A stretch of 64,000 nt of DNA from Paenibacillus daejeonensis DSM 15491 (GTDB lineage: Bacteria; Bacillota; Bacilli; Paenibacillales; Paenibacillaceae), in assembly GCF_000378385.1 (NCBI RefSeq), contig NZ_KB899659.1, positions 1,205,418-1,269,417 of the forward strand. Reading direction: 5' to 3'. Below are positions 53,509-62,061 of this stretch, in pieces. A program made the position numbers and the translations under genes. The notes under the pieces were generated by a model. The model made no database searches. It worked only from the letters and a program-made list of their open reading frames with translations, and was not told the DNA's origin. The first letter of the stretch is position 1, and every line of letters starts with the position of its first letter.

Positions 53509-54701
53509 TAGAAAAATTTACCTTTGCGCAGGACGAGCGGAATACCGCCGATAATAAACAGGTAGCGGATATCGATGGCTTTTTTAAGCCATGCAGCTAC
53601 ACGTCCTTTATATTTTTTGCCGAAGGCGATACCGATGGCTTCGCCTTTGCCGAGTGAAGCAACAACGCCCTTGTTGTTGAACTCGAAGCCTTTGAGCGGC
53701 TGGTTACGGATGGCTGCTACAAGGTTATGCGCGCACACTACGCCTTGCTGCATGGCGATTTGTGCAGTTGGCGGGTATGGGCGGCCTTCCGGATTGAACA
53801 TCAGGGAGTTATCGCCCACGATGTAGATATTCTCATGGCCCGGAGCACGCAGATGCTCGTCAACCTTGACGCGTCCGCGCATGGTTTCGAAGCCAGCTTC
53901 CTCAATGAGACGGTTACCGCGGATGCCGCCTGTCCAGATGACCGTTTGCGAACGAATCTCTTCGCCTTCGCCAACAATAACGCCTTCTGGGGAGCACTCT
54001 TTGATAGCCGTGCCAATGCGGAAGGTTACACCTTTGCGAGAGAGCACTTCCATAGCGTACTCAACCAGCTCTGGGTCAAAGCCCGGCAGTGCGGTAGGCG
54101 CCGCTTCAATATTGTAGATTTTGACGATCGCCGGATCTACGTCAAACTGCTTGCACAGCTCGGGTACGCGGTCAGCCAGCTCGCCGATGAACTCGATACC
54201 TGTAAAGCCCGCACCACCGACGATAAATGTCAGGTAGTCGGTACGATGAGGCTCGCGCTTGTAGCGTGCGAATTGATACTCAATATGCTCGCGGATCAAG
54301 CGAACAGAGTTGATACTGCGGATATTCATCGCATGCTCGCCAAGACCTGGAATGCCAAAGGTTTCAGGCTCGCCGCCTACACCGATAACAAGATAGTCAT
54401 AGGAAAGCGTGCCGTCTTCGAGAATAACCTTTTTATCTTGCGGACGGATTTGTACGACAGTCGATTTCACAAAATCGATTTTGAACTCATCGATCAGCTT
54501 GGAGATGCTGACGCGAGCATTCTCCGGATTGTCCGTACCTGCGGCCGGCATATGAAGATGCGTTGTGATGTAGTGGTAATCATGCTTGTTTACCAGCGTC
54601 ACGTCGGCCTCATTGTAGTTTAATTCTTTTTGCAGGCGCAGTGCAGTCAAAATCCCGCCGTAGCCCGCTCCCAGAATGACGATTTTCGGTATGTTGCTCA
54701 T
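53508..54701 (-). CDS. ndh: Type II NADH dehydrogenase (NDH-2)
   Basis: A 397-residue single-subunit NADH:menaquinone oxidoreductase. FAD site KIVILGAGYGGILTALRLQ at the start, NADH site FIVGGAGFTGIEFIGELADR near residue 165, TVIWTGGIRGNRL, and IYIVGDNSLMFNPEGRPYPPTAQIAMQQG near 300; the C-terminal amphipathic helices KGRVAAWLKKAID bind the membrane. ATG at 54701 follows GGAAGGG. A Rex-like operator lies 42 bp upstream. The 86-aa gene is coupled downstream. Confidence 0.95.
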   Translation of the reverse strand: MSNIPKIVILGAGYGGILTALRLQKELNYNEADVTLVNKHDYHYITTHLHMPAAGTDNPENARVSISKLIDEFKIDFVKSTVVQIRPQDKKVILEDGTLSYDYLVIGVGGEPETFGIPGLGEHAMNIRSINSVRLIREHIEYQFARYKREPHRTDYLTFIVGGAGFTGIEFIGELADRVPELCKQFDVDPAIVKIYNIEAAPTALPGFDPELVEYAMEVLSRKGVTFRIGTAIKECSPEGVIVGEGEEIRSQTVIWTGGIRGNRLIEEAGFETMRGRVKVDEHLRAPGHENIYIVGDNSLMFNPEGRPYPPTAQIAMQQGVVCAHNLVAAIRNQPLKGFEFNNKGVVASLGKGEAIGIAFGKKYKGRVAAWLKKAIDIRYLFIIGGIPLVLRKGKFF

Positions 54702-54742
54702 TTTGTTAATCCCTTCCATTCCTCTTTTATCTTGTTCACACT

Positions 54743-54760
54743 TTGTGAAAAATTACACAA
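54743..54760. promoter_or_regulatory. Rex-like operator of ndh
   Basis: TTGTGAA-AAAT-TACACAA fits the Rex consensus TTGTGAA-N4-TTCACAA with one mismatch. An overlapping palindrome TTCACA-CTT-TGTGAA (54735-54749) adds a second half-site set. Rex is the NADH/NAD+ sensor known to control ndh in Bacillus. Confidence 0.65.
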
Positions 54761-55011
54761 ACTTGGTTAAACGAGAAAGTAATGCATCTTGTGTTCCTTT
54801 AGTTTGTGTCTTGCCGTCCTTCCTTATGACAAGGTCCAGGGCGCGGCAATCGTCCCGTTCCGACATACACATTGAAATAATATCGGCTTTTCGATAAAAG
54901 TTCAAGCACAAATTATACGAAAAACTTTAGAACAATATACAAATCTGTTTTTTTTTCGAATAAAAGCGTATGATGGTAGTGAGACAGATATAATTTTTGG
55001 AGGTGCCTACT

Positions 55012-56010
55012 GTGACAAGTCAGAAGGAAAACAACGCGGTGGATATTATTATCATCGGCGGGGGACCTGCGGGGATGTTCGCAGCGTTCTATGCAGGCAT
55101 GCGTCAAGCATCCGTTCGCATTCTGGAGAGCATGCCCCAGCTTGGCGGCCAATTGGCTGCACTGTACCCCGAGAAATACATCTATGATGTGGCCGGATTC
55201 CCCAAGGTGACGGCGCAAGAGCTGGTCAATCTGCTGAAGCGGCAGATGGATCATTTTCAGCCGGAAGTTTGCCTGGAAGAAAAAGTGCTGCAGGTTGTCA
55301 AAAAAGAAGAACGTCTCTTCGAAATTACAACGAACAAGGGGACGCATACAGCAAAAGCAGTCATTATTACTGGCGGCGTAGGCGCCTTCGAACCGCGGCG
55401 GCTGGATCTCCCGGAAGCAGCACAGTTCGAGAAAACCAATTTGTACTACTTTGTTAATGACTTGCATCAGTTCAAAGGTCAAAAGGTGCTAATCAGCGGC
55501 GGCGGTGACTCTGCTGTTGACTGGGCTCTTATGCTGGAGCCGATTGCCGAGCAGGTGACGCTCGTGCATCGACGCGACAAGTTCAGAGCACATGAGCATA
55601 GCGTTGAAAACTTGATGAACTCCAAGGTACAGATCATGACCCCATACGAGATCACTAAGCTGCATGGCGATGAACGGATTCAAGTTGTTACCCTGGAGCA
55701 TATCAAAACCAAGGAAGTGACTACACTGGATGTTGACGCAGTGATCGTCAATTTTGGTTTCGTGTCCTCACTGGGTCCTATCGCTGAATGGGGCATTACG
55801 ATTGAAGGCGGCTCCATCGTGGTTGACTCCCGGATGGAAACCAATATTCCGGGTCTGTTCGCGGCAGGCGACATTACAACATATCCAGGCAAACTCAAGC
55901 TGATTGCGGTTGGTTTCGGTGAGGCCCCAACAGCTATTAATAATGCCAAGGTGTATATCGATCCAAATGCAAAATTGTCTCCAGGCCACAGCAGTAACAT
56001 GAAAATGTAG
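55012..56010 (+). CDS. yumC: Ferredoxin/flavodoxin-NADP+ reductase, thioredoxin-reductase-like (YumC)
   Basis: A 332-residue flavoprotein: FAD site [23 protein letters not shown] at the start, NADPH site [17 protein letters not shown]-type segment near 155, and C-terminal [27 protein letters not shown]. The CxxC of thioredoxin reductase is absent, which is typical for YumC-type reductases that reduce ferredoxin or flavodoxin. I use the GTG at 55012, 6 bp after GGAGGTG. Divergent from ndh with 310 bp between, shared by the Rex-like site region. Confidence 0.92.
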   Translation: MTSQKENNAVDIIIIGGGPAGMFAAFYAGMRQASVRILESMPQLGGQLAALYPEKYIYDVAGFPKVTAQELVNLLKRQMDHFQPEVCLEEKVLQVVKKEERLFEITTNKGTHTAKAVIITGGVGAFEPRRLDLPEAAQFEKTNLYYFVNDLHQFKGQKVLISGGGDSAVDWALMLEPIAEQVTLVHRRDKFRAHEHSVENLMNSKVQIMTPYEITKLHGDERIQVVTLEHIKTKEVTTLDVDAVIVNFGFVSSLGPIAEWGITIEGGSIVVDSRMETNIPGLFAAGDITTYPGKLKLIAVGFGEAPTAINNAKVYIDPNAKLSPGHSSNMKM

Positions 56011-56036
56011 TTAAAAGCCCTCATTTCTTCACAAAG

Positions 56037-56094
56037 ACAGGGTATGTCGATCCGCCGGAACCGCAAGAGCCGGGCAGGATGAGACATACCCTGT
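56037..56094. terminator. Long hairpin between yumC and sda
   Basis: ACAGGGTATGTC (56037-56048) pairs perfectly with GACATACCCTGT (56083-56094), with an inner GC-rich stem. There is no clear U-run, so its role as terminator is probable but not certain. Confidence 0.5.
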
Positions 56095-56146
56095 TAGGGG
56101 TGTCTAACTAGAATGGAGGTGTCGATATCATTCATGGGGATTACGA

Positions 56147-56290
56147 TCAGACACCGACAAGCGAGCAGTCAGCTGGAATCTCGCGACGACGGATCTCGGT
56201 GAGCAGCAATTGCAAAAAATCCGGTTCCAGTTCCAGATGCACCGCTGTCTCATAGGTGTCGATGAGCATTTCATCCGAAAGAATCTCCAT
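56147..56290 (-). CDS. sda: Sporulation checkpoint protein Sda
   Basis: A 47-residue helical hairpin protein: LSDEMLIDTYETAVHLELEPDFLQLLLTEIRRRE aligns with Bacillus Sda (LSDELLIESYFKA...FIELIENEIKRR). Sda blocks the sporulation kinase KinA when replication is disturbed. AAGGAAGGG lies 6 bp before the ATG at 56290; the longer frame lacks support. A set of DnaA-box-like sequences lies upstream, as in Bacillus, where DnaA drives sda. Confidence 0.9.
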   Translation of the reverse strand: MEILSDEMLIDTYETAVHLELEPDFLQLLLTEIRRREIPADCSLVGV

Positions 56291-56359
56291 TACCAACCCT
56301 TCCTTTCCTATTTGTTCCTCACATCTTAGCACGTTGCGAAACCAGGAACAAGTGTTCCG

Positions 56360-56459
56360 TTATCCACAGCCTGTTGTGGACAGCTTGTGTGCAATTTGTG
56401 AGTAGCTGCTATAAATTCAAGCGTGTCCAGTGGGGATGGTGTGGATAGCGTTATACACA
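56360..56459. promoter_or_regulatory. DnaA-box cluster upstream of sda
   Basis: One perfect box TTATCCACA (56360-56368), near-boxes TTATACACA (56451-56459) and, on the minus strand, CTATCCACA (56440-56448) and CTGTCCACA (56375-56383). It lies 70-170 bp before the sda start codon. Confidence 0.75.
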
Positions 56460-56528
56460 CCTGTCAACTCACTCTATCAATAAAAAAATTTAATAGATTC
56501 ACCAAAATCTATCAATCTTTTAAATATC

Positions 56529-57200
56529 CTACTGAGGTCGCGTATTGACTTCGAAGATCCATATTTTCCCGTGTTTGTCGAGACCATAATCGAAGCCTAG
56601 CTGGCCTATACCAGGCAGCCGCGTCTCCAGCACTTGAGTCGAGAGCGAGGTTAACTTGCGCATTTCGCGCTTTTTACTCTTCACCATGGCTGTAGTCAGA
56701 GAGCGACGAATGCCTTCTGCGGCGGGCATCTGCGTACCTCCCCGGCACAGGTTCGTGACGAACAGCCCTTCTTTGGCCAAGCGCCCAACCATGGCACGAC
56801 AGCTCCACCCTGTGCCTTCTTTTACGTATTTGACCCGATAATCAATCGGACGTCCACTGATGGTGGCCAGTTGTATCCCTTTCTGAATCAGATAAGGACG
56901 TTTGCGTTTCATCCGTGTAAGCGCTGCTGTCATTGCGCCAAACGTATCGTAAAAACGCCGATCGTGATAGTGGCTCACAGCGTAGCGTCCATCCTGTTTC
57001 GATACTTTGATGACACCATGACCGCCTGCCCCCCTAACGGGCTTGATAACGACCATGCCATGAATGGCTAGCATCGACTTCAGATTGCTTTCATTGTACA
57101 TGCGGGTTGGCGGTATATGAGGGGCAATCGCGGGATGAGACAGTAATGCTGCCGTTTTGACCCACTTGCTGGCGTATTGCCTGCCTGTAGCTTCACCCAT
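56529..57200 (-). CDS. YheC/YheD-family ATP-grasp protein (spore-coat associated)
   Basis: A 223-residue short member of the YheC/YheD family. ATP-grasp marks are MVVIKPVRGAGGHGVIKV (P-loop-like lysine), YLIQKGIQLATISGRPIDYRV, GFDYGLDKHGKIWIFEVNTRP (metal-binding Glu and Asn). Full-length Bacillus YheC/YheD are about 360-450 residues, but short forms are usual in Paenibacillus as far as I recall. It may form an amide or peptide bond in the spore coat; substrate unknown. AAAGGAG is upstream of the ATG. Confidence 0.85.
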   Translation of the reverse strand: MGEATGRQYASKWVKTAALLSHPAIAPHIPPTRMYNESNLKSMLAIHGMVVIKPVRGAGGHGVIKVSKQDGRYAVSHYHDRRFYDTFGAMTAALTRMKRKRPYLIQKGIQLATISGRPIDYRVKYVKEGTGWSCRAMVGRLAKEGLFVTNLCRGGTQMPAAEGIRRSLTTAMVKSKKREMRKLTSLSTQVLETRLPGIGQLGFDYGLDKHGKIWIFEVNTRPQ

Positions 57201-57652
57201 CTCCCATTCTCCTTTGCACGTTGATATGCTAGTATATGAATGAGAGTGGATATTCTCTTGTATGGTTGACTAGTTTTATGTGAACTCGCGATAGACCACT
57301 AGAGTTTCGTTGTTAGAGGTAGAAGGTTACACAGTGAGCCATGATCACGAAATTTTGCAGCATAAGAGTCGCAGTTCAATCCAATTGCCGGCGCGTGTCT
57401 TGACAAAAAAAGCGTGCCCTCTTCGTTTTCCGCTCGTGAACATGCTGCTCCCCTCCTTTTTAAAGGCATCTAGCCCTTATGTCCTTGGACTTCACTTCCA
57501 TATGCATCCTATTACCCACATTTTCCCTCCTATAAACGCCTGCCTATTCAAAATGAGAACTGATTTTCTCAAGCCTGTCTGCTTAGGCAGCAAAAAAAGC
57601 CTCTCGCAGGAATACCCTGAAAGAGGCCGGTAACAGGTATAGGTGAATCAGA
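57201..57652. other. Gene-free stretch (452 bp)
   Basis: This region holds the upstream sequence of the YheC/D-type gene and the erpA-type terminator at its right end. A 107-codon plus-strand frame (57310-57633) lacks a ribosome site and runs through the terminator, so I do not count it. I see no further RNA or repeat. Confidence 0.6.
57599..57632 (-). terminator. Terminator of the HesB/IscA-type gene
   Basis: GCCTCT and AGAGGC pair across about 57600-57625; the plus-strand A-run before it gives TTTTTTT on the minus strand. Confidence 0.75.
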
Positions 57653-58015
57653 TTAGCATTCGCCAGCTTCGCTTGGCTTGCCTGCATCGGTAGCTGTACG
57701 GAAACTAGAACCACAACCGCAAGTGACGGTCGCATTAGGATTCTCAATCGTGAATCCCCCGCTCATAGCTGTTTCTTTGAAGTCGATCTGCAAGCCATTC
57801 AGATACTTGGCACTGTCTTCGTCGACGACAACCTTCAGGCCCTCAATTTGCAGCTCGCGGTCATTATCGCGCAGCTCGTCATCAAATCCCATGCCATACG
57901 AAAAACCGCTACAGCCGCCTTCGTTGACCCCAATCCGCAAGAACAATTCAGGAGATTCTTCCTGGGCCAGCATTTCCTTTATCTTTGAAGCAGCAGGTTC
58001 ACTGATTACAATCAT
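57653..58015 (-). CDS. erpA: A-type iron-sulfur carrier (HesB/IscA, YutM/ErpA-like)
   Basis: A 120-residue Fe-S carrier. The three cluster cysteines are in NEGGCSGFSYGMGFDD and TCGCGSSFR. The core IVISEPAASKIKEML and GGFTIENPNATVTCGCG is typical. It passes Fe-S clusters to targets such as IspH, SdhB and MqnC/E. ATG at 58015 is 7 bp after AGGAGG; an ATG two codons upstream is too near that site. The tail (TATDAGKPSEAGEC) adds a further Cys at the end, which is unusual. Confidence 0.93.
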   Translation of the reverse strand: MIVISEPAASKIKEMLAQEESPELFLRIGVNEGGCSGFSYGMGFDDELRDNDRELQIEGLKVVVDEDSAKYLNGLQIDFKETAMSGGFTIENPNATVTCGCGSSFRTATDAGKPSEAGEC

Positions 58016-58162
58016 GTTCATTCCTCCTATCCAGGTGATGCCTTGGGAATACATAATTTCATTATACTCCATCTTTCCTTATGCCTCAAGATGGCACATG
58101 CGATTGGGCCGATTCTCTGTCGTTTTCACCTAAGAATTCGATGCTGAGACGTTTTTTGCTTG

Positions 58163-58191
58163 TTGCCGCCCACCTATGGGAGGTTTATAAT
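58163..58191 (+). promoter_or_regulatory. mqnE promoter
   Basis: TTGCCG (58163-58168), 17 bp, TATAAT (58186-58191); leader of about 75 nt. Confidence 0.75.
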
Positions 58192-58274
58192 AGATGGAAG
58201 GTGTTTTGGCAGACGGGGATGTTCTTTTTTTCACAATCCCCCTGCTCACGTTATTTTAAGGAGGCTCCTGCTAT

Positions 58275-59378
58275 ATGAATGTTATTCTATCCACACCCGA
58301 GAAACAGATGCAGGACATCGCTGACAAAGTCCGCCAAGGGGAACGCTTGACGCTCGAAGACGGCGTGTTTCTGTACCAGTCCGATGACCTTCTGTCGATC
58401 GGCCAAATGGCCAACGAAGCCAACTTGCGCAAAAACGGCAAGCGGGTTTATTTTATTGAAAATATGAGTTTATATTTTACCAATGTCTGCGAATCACGCT
58501 GCGCGTTTTGCAATTTCCGCAAAGATGAGGGCGACGAAGGCGCCTATACTCTAAGCGGTGAAGAGATGATTGAGTACGTTGAACAACACATCCATCCAGG
58601 GGTCCGCGAGTTTCACATTGTGGGCGGCCATAATCAGCATGTGCCTTTTCAATATTATGTTGATTCACTACGCGCCCTGCGGGACAAATATCCTCAGGTG
58701 ACGTTAAAGGCTTACACCGCGGCAGAGATTGATTTCTTCGCCAGAATCAGTGGTCTGTCCTACCGGGAAGTACTGGAGCAATTGATTGAAGCCGGACTCG
58801 CGACCCTCACCGGGGGCGGGGCAGAAATTCTATCGGATCAATACCGCAAAAAAATGCGCGTAGACAAAGCAGACGTGAGCGAGTACCTGGAAGTTCACCG
58901 GACGGCTCATTCGCTTGGCCTGAAAACTCATACAACGATGCTGTATGGCTCGATTGAAACCCATGAGCAGCGGATCCAGCATATGATGCATATCCGCGAT
59001 CTTCAGGATGAGACCGACGGCTTCCAAGTATTTATCCCGCTATCCATGCAGCCTATTAATCCACGCGCGGGCATCCGCCGGCGGAATTCGGCTTATGAGG
59101 ATTTGAAAACCATCGCTATCAGCCGTCTCATGCTGGATAATATTCAACATATTAAAGCGTATTTCATCAATATCGGCACACAGCTAACACAGGTTGCCCT
59201 GACTATGGGTGCAGATGATGTGCACGGCACAATTGTCAAAGAGCGAATTAGCCATGCGGCAGGTGCGCTGACGCCTGAAGGCATCACCCGCGAGGACTTG
59301 ATCTGGCTCGTCAAAGGCGCAGGTCGCATACCGGTAGAGCGCGACACTTTTTACAATGAAATCAAAGTGTACGAATAA
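58275..59378 (+). CDS. mqnE: Aminofutalosine synthase
   Basis: A 367-residue radical-SAM enzyme that joins 3-enolpyruvyl-benzoate with SAM to give aminofutalosine, an early step of futalosine-type menaquinone synthesis. The cluster motif is CESRCAFC (CxxxCxxC) after YFTNV; FHIVGGHNQHVPFQYYVD and LTGGGAEILSD are family blocks; the C-terminus has MGADDVHGTIVKERISHAAGA. AAGGAGG precedes the ATG. Its relative mqnC is at 22841-23977; the two share layout but differ in length and in the motif after the cluster. Followed by yutJ on the same strand. Confidence 0.95.
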   Translation: MNVILSTPEKQMQDIADKVRQGERLTLEDGVFLYQSDDLLSIGQMANEANLRKNGKRVYFIENMSLYFTNVCESRCAFCNFRKDEGDEGAYTLSGEEMIEYVEQHIHPGVREFHIVGGHNQHVPFQYYVDSLRALRDKYPQVTLKAYTAAEIDFFARISGLSYREVLEQLIEAGLATLTGGGAEILSDQYRKKMRVDKADVSEYLEVHRTAHSLGLKTHTTMLYGSIETHEQRIQHMMHIRDLQDETDGFQVFIPLSMQPINPRAGIRRRNSAYEDLKTIAISRLMLDNIQHIKAYFINIGTQLTQVALTMGADDVHGTIVKERISHAAGALTPEGITREDLIWLVKGAGRIPVERDTFYNEIKVYE

Positions 59379-59454
59379 GGGGCCGCAGCGCATACTATAA
59401 AGGCTGCGACCGAAGGCGCGATTCCCAGCATTGAACAGTAAGGTTGGTGTGCTT

Positions 59455-60516
59455 ATGAAACGATTTGTCATTTTGGGCGGGGGTTACGGAGGCATCACGA
59501 TCGCCCAGACGCTGCTTGAGGGGCACATCCCGGACGATACGACGGTAATGTTAATTGACAGAATGCCTTTTCAAGGTCTCAAAACGGAGTATTATGCTTT
59601 GGTAGCAGGGACAGTATCGGATTATGATCTCCGGGTTCAATATCCGACGGATCCAAGGCTTGTGCTCAAGCATGGGGAAGTCCACGATGTGGATCTGGCT
59701 TCCCGTCTGATTCATATGGAAGGCGAAGACCCGATTAGTTATGATTGGCTGGCGATTGCACTCGGTTGTACGGACCGTTACCATGACATTCCCGGCGCCG
59801 AAGAGCATTCGACGTCTCTGCAGACCTTCTCTGCAGCCAGGCAGACTTACCGCTTGTTGAACGACATCAAGCCCTATGGGCAGGTCACTATCGTCGGCGG
59901 TGGTCTCAGCGGTGTTGAAGTGGCTGCAGAGCTAAGGGAAGCACGCAGGGATCTGAATATTCAGATCTTGGATCGTGGCCAGAACATTTTGTCCGCTTTC
60001 CCCGGCAAGCTGCAGCGTTACGTGTCCAGTTGGTTCAATGAACATGATGTCCGTACCGTGGGCGGCGTATCCGTCAGTCGTCTGGAGCGGGGGATTATCT
60101 ACAACCGCAATGAACGGATGGACACGGATGTCACAGTGTGGACAGCGGGCATTCAGCCCGTGCCGCTTGTTCAGCGCATGAATTTGCAGAAGGATGGCCA
60201 AGGCCGCTTAATCATTGATGAGCATCATCGATTGCCCGACCACCCGGAGGTGTTTGTGGTGGGGGACTGTGCTTCTCTTCCCTTCTCCCCCAGCGCCCAG
60301 GCGGCCGGGGCGCAAGGCAAGCAGATTGCCGAGATCATCTCGGCTGAATGGCGGAATCGGCCGCCTAGATTGTCGCGCATCAAGCTCAAAGGCGTGCTTG
60401 GATCGCTCGGCAAAAAGGCCGGATTCGGCCTCATGGGTCGCACAGCCATCATGGGTCGTGTCCCCCGTGTCCTGAAATCCGGCGTCTTATGGCGCTCCAA
60501 GCATCATTCCGGCTAA
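59455..60516 (+). CDS. yutJ: NDH-2-like flavoprotein YutJ
   Basis: A 353-residue FAD/NAD(P) oxidoreductase related to type II NADH dehydrogenases. RFVILGGGYGGITIAQTLLEG at the start, LKTEYYALVAGTVSDYDLRV, VTIVGGGLSGVEVAAELREARRDLNI near residue 150, FVVGDCASLPFSPSAQAAGAQG near 275 and LKGVLGSLGKKAGFGLMG near the end match Bacillus YutJ closely. It lacks the amphipathic membrane tail of Ndh; the role and acceptor are not known. ATG at 59455 with AAGGTTGGTG upstream. Confidence 0.88.
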   Translation: MKRFVILGGGYGGITIAQTLLEGHIPDDTTVMLIDRMPFQGLKTEYYALVAGTVSDYDLRVQYPTDPRLVLKHGEVHDVDLASRLIHMEGEDPISYDWLAIALGCTDRYHDIPGAEEHSTSLQTFSAARQTYRLLNDIKPYGQVTIVGGGLSGVEVAAELREARRDLNIQILDRGQNILSAFPGKLQRYVSSWFNEHDVRTVGGVSVSRLERGIIYNRNERMDTDVTVWTAGIQPVPLVQRMNLQKDGQGRLIIDEHHRLPDHPEVFVVGDCASLPFSPSAQAAGAQGKQIAEIISAEWRNRPPRLSRIKLKGVLGSLGKKAGFGLMGRTAIMGRVPRVLKSGVLWRSKHHSG

Positions 60517-60553
60517 CCAGTAATGAGGCCTGAGTCGTATTCTGTCCGAATGA

Positions 60554-60823
60554 TCAAAGGTCGTCTAGCAGCTTGTCCAGCGCATCCTGGTGCGCTTGCT
60601 GTTCTTTCACCGCTGCTTCGATCTTTTTGGAGAGCTCCTCGACCGTCTCGGCCGCGACGATCTCTCCATTCACCAGGACAAACGGGAACAAATAACATTC
60701 GCCGCAGTTGCCCAGGCATCCATATTCAATGGCATCGATTGTCGGGTCTGCCTCTAGCTGCTCCAGCAGTTCGTCAGTCCCGTGATGCATATTGCTGGCA
60801 CAAAATTCTACGATAGGATTCAT
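60554..60823 (-). CDS. yuzB: YuzB-family protein (DUF1450)
   Basis: An 89-residue small protein with [41 protein letters not shown] and a charged helical tail. The Cys pattern (Cys near position 8; CxxxCxxC near 35) is typical of the DUF1450/YuzB family, thought to be a thioredoxin-like [2Fe-2S] fold; metal binding is not proven. It lies between yutJ and nfu as in the Bacillus yut region, divergent from nfu. Confidence 0.88.
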   Translation of the reverse strand: MNPIVEFCASNMHHGTDELLEQLEADPTIDAIEYGCLGNCGECYLFPFVLVNGEIVAAETVEELSKKIEAAVKEQQAHQDALDKLLDDL

Positions 60824-60906
60824 ATCTTTTTCACCTTACCTTTTCGCCATCCATTTTCATTTGCTTCGATTTGTACTATAATAAAGAAAGAAAGGAGTCG
60901 ATAAGC

Positions 60907-61155
60907 ATGAGTGATAATACACAAACCTCTTCCAAGTATGATGAAGTACTGGATGTATTGGATAAGCTGCGTCCGTTCCTACAGCGTGATGGAGGCGACG
61001 TCGAACTCGTTGAGATCGAAGACGGAATCGTCAAGCTGAAATTGATGGGTGCTTGCGGCAGCTGCCCGAGCTCCACGATTACCCTCAAGGCAGGCATCGA
61101 ACGCGCCCTGCTGGAAGAAGTCGAAGGTATTGAAGAGGTCGTACAAGTATTCTAA
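60907..61155 (+). CDS. nfuA: NifU-like Fe-S scaffold (Nfu, YutI)
   Basis: An 82-residue protein made of the NifU C-terminal domain only: [35 protein letters not shown] with the CxxC that holds a 4Fe-4S cluster, and [20 protein letters not shown] at the end. It carries Fe-S clusters to apo-proteins. A TATAAT with weak TTTTCA -35 (17 bp) lies just upstream; AAAGGAG lies 9 bp before the ATG. A long terminator follows. Confidence 0.94.
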   Translation: MSDNTQTSSKYDEVLDVLDKLRPFLQRDGGDVELVEIEDGIVKLKLMGACGSCPSSTITLKAGIERALLEEVEGIEEVVQVF

Positions 61156-61190
61156 AACCCATTAAGGGTTAACGACCATTCGTAACAAAA

Positions 61191-61229
61191 AGTCTTGCTG
61201 CAAGACGTATTCACGTCTGCGGCGAGACT
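61191..61229 (+). terminator. nfu terminator
   Basis: AGTCTTGCTGCAAGACGT and ACGTCTGCGGCGAGACT pair (61191-61208, 61213-61229), followed by TTTTTTTG. Confidence 0.92.
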
Positions 61230-61261
61230 TTTTTTGTATGCCTATAGGCATCCGATGCGGA

Positions 61262-62038
61262 TTACCCTTTCAAGGTGCGGCGTATGGGATCGAGCCCGCC
61301 GGTTACATCCAAAATATTGCCTGTGATAAAATCGGATTTGCTATCACAAAGAAAACAGATTGCCCTTGCAATGTCCTCACCAGTTCCAGGACGGCCGCGC
61401 GGCGATTCATCATCAATCAGCCCTTCAACCTCATCGATCGTCTTCTCCTTATTCTCCCCCCGAATATCCCCGGGACAGATCATGTTCACGGTGATGCCAT
61501 GAGCGGCTTCCTCGACAGCCAACGTCTTGGTAAAGGATACTAGTCCGGTCTTGGCGGCAGCGTAGACGGCCCGGTGCGGCCAGGCTCTCGCCTCTCCCGC
61601 ATGACCAAAACCAAAATGGATAATGCGCCCCCAATTGCGAGACCGCATGAGCGGCAGGACCCGGTGGTCCAACAGCATGACGCCGAGCAGATTACCATGG
61701 AGCAGGCCTGTAATTTCAGAGCGCTGATATTCCGAGAAAACTCGACGCTCACGAATAAATGGGCCAGCATTATTAATTAGAATATCAATGCCGCCGAACG
61801 CTTCCTCTGCCTGATCGGCTAACTGTTCAGCCTGTTCGGGGTCAGCGATATCAGCTTGCAGAGCAATGCAGTTGACGCCCATGGAACGGATTTGTGCTTC
61901 CAGCGCTTTTGCAGCGTCTTCACTTGTGACATAGTTCAATATAATATTGCACCCGTAGCTTGCCAGCATGACAGCGGTGCTTTTTCCCAGTCCTTTGGCA
62001 CTTCCGGTTATGAGGGCCGTTTTGCCGCTCAAGTCCAT
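61262..62038 (-). CDS. Short-chain dehydrogenase/reductase with altered active site
   Basis: A 258-residue SDR protein. The cofactor motif TALITGSAKGLGKSTA and NNAG in DILINNAGPF are normal; the catalytic YxxxK is YAAAK (about residue 157). The catalytic Ser that should stand 13 residues before the Tyr is missing: the segment is IIHFGFGHAGEARAWPHRAV, with His at that place. Substrate and activity are therefore open. The Asn (HGN) helix residue is present. It is convergent with nfu; its ATG is close to the HEPN-like gene downstream of the upstream neighbour (24 bp), so they are probably one operon. Confidence 0.85.
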   Translation of the reverse strand: MDLSGKTALITGSAKGLGKSTAVMLASYGCNIILNYVTSEDAAKALEAQIRSMGVNCIALQADIADPEQAEQLADQAEEAFGGIDILINNAGPFIRERRVFSEYQRSEITGLLHGNLLGVMLLDHRVLPLMRSRNWGRIIHFGFGHAGEARAWPHRAVYAAAKTGLVSFTKTLAVEEAAHGITVNMICPGDIRGENKEKTIDEVEGLIDDESPRGRPGTGEDIARAICFLCDSKSDFITGNILDVTGGLDPIRRTLKG

Positions 62039-62061
62039 GGCTACTCCCCCTTGTCATGGCC

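Noticed and set aside
54913-55482. 189-codon minus-strand frame in the yumC region
   Set aside because: It covers the yumC promoter, ribosome site and FAD-binding part, so it is a shadow frame.
57310-57633. 107-codon plus-strand frame in the 57.2-57.65 kb gap
   Set aside because: No ribosome site, runs through a terminator hairpin, low-complexity product.
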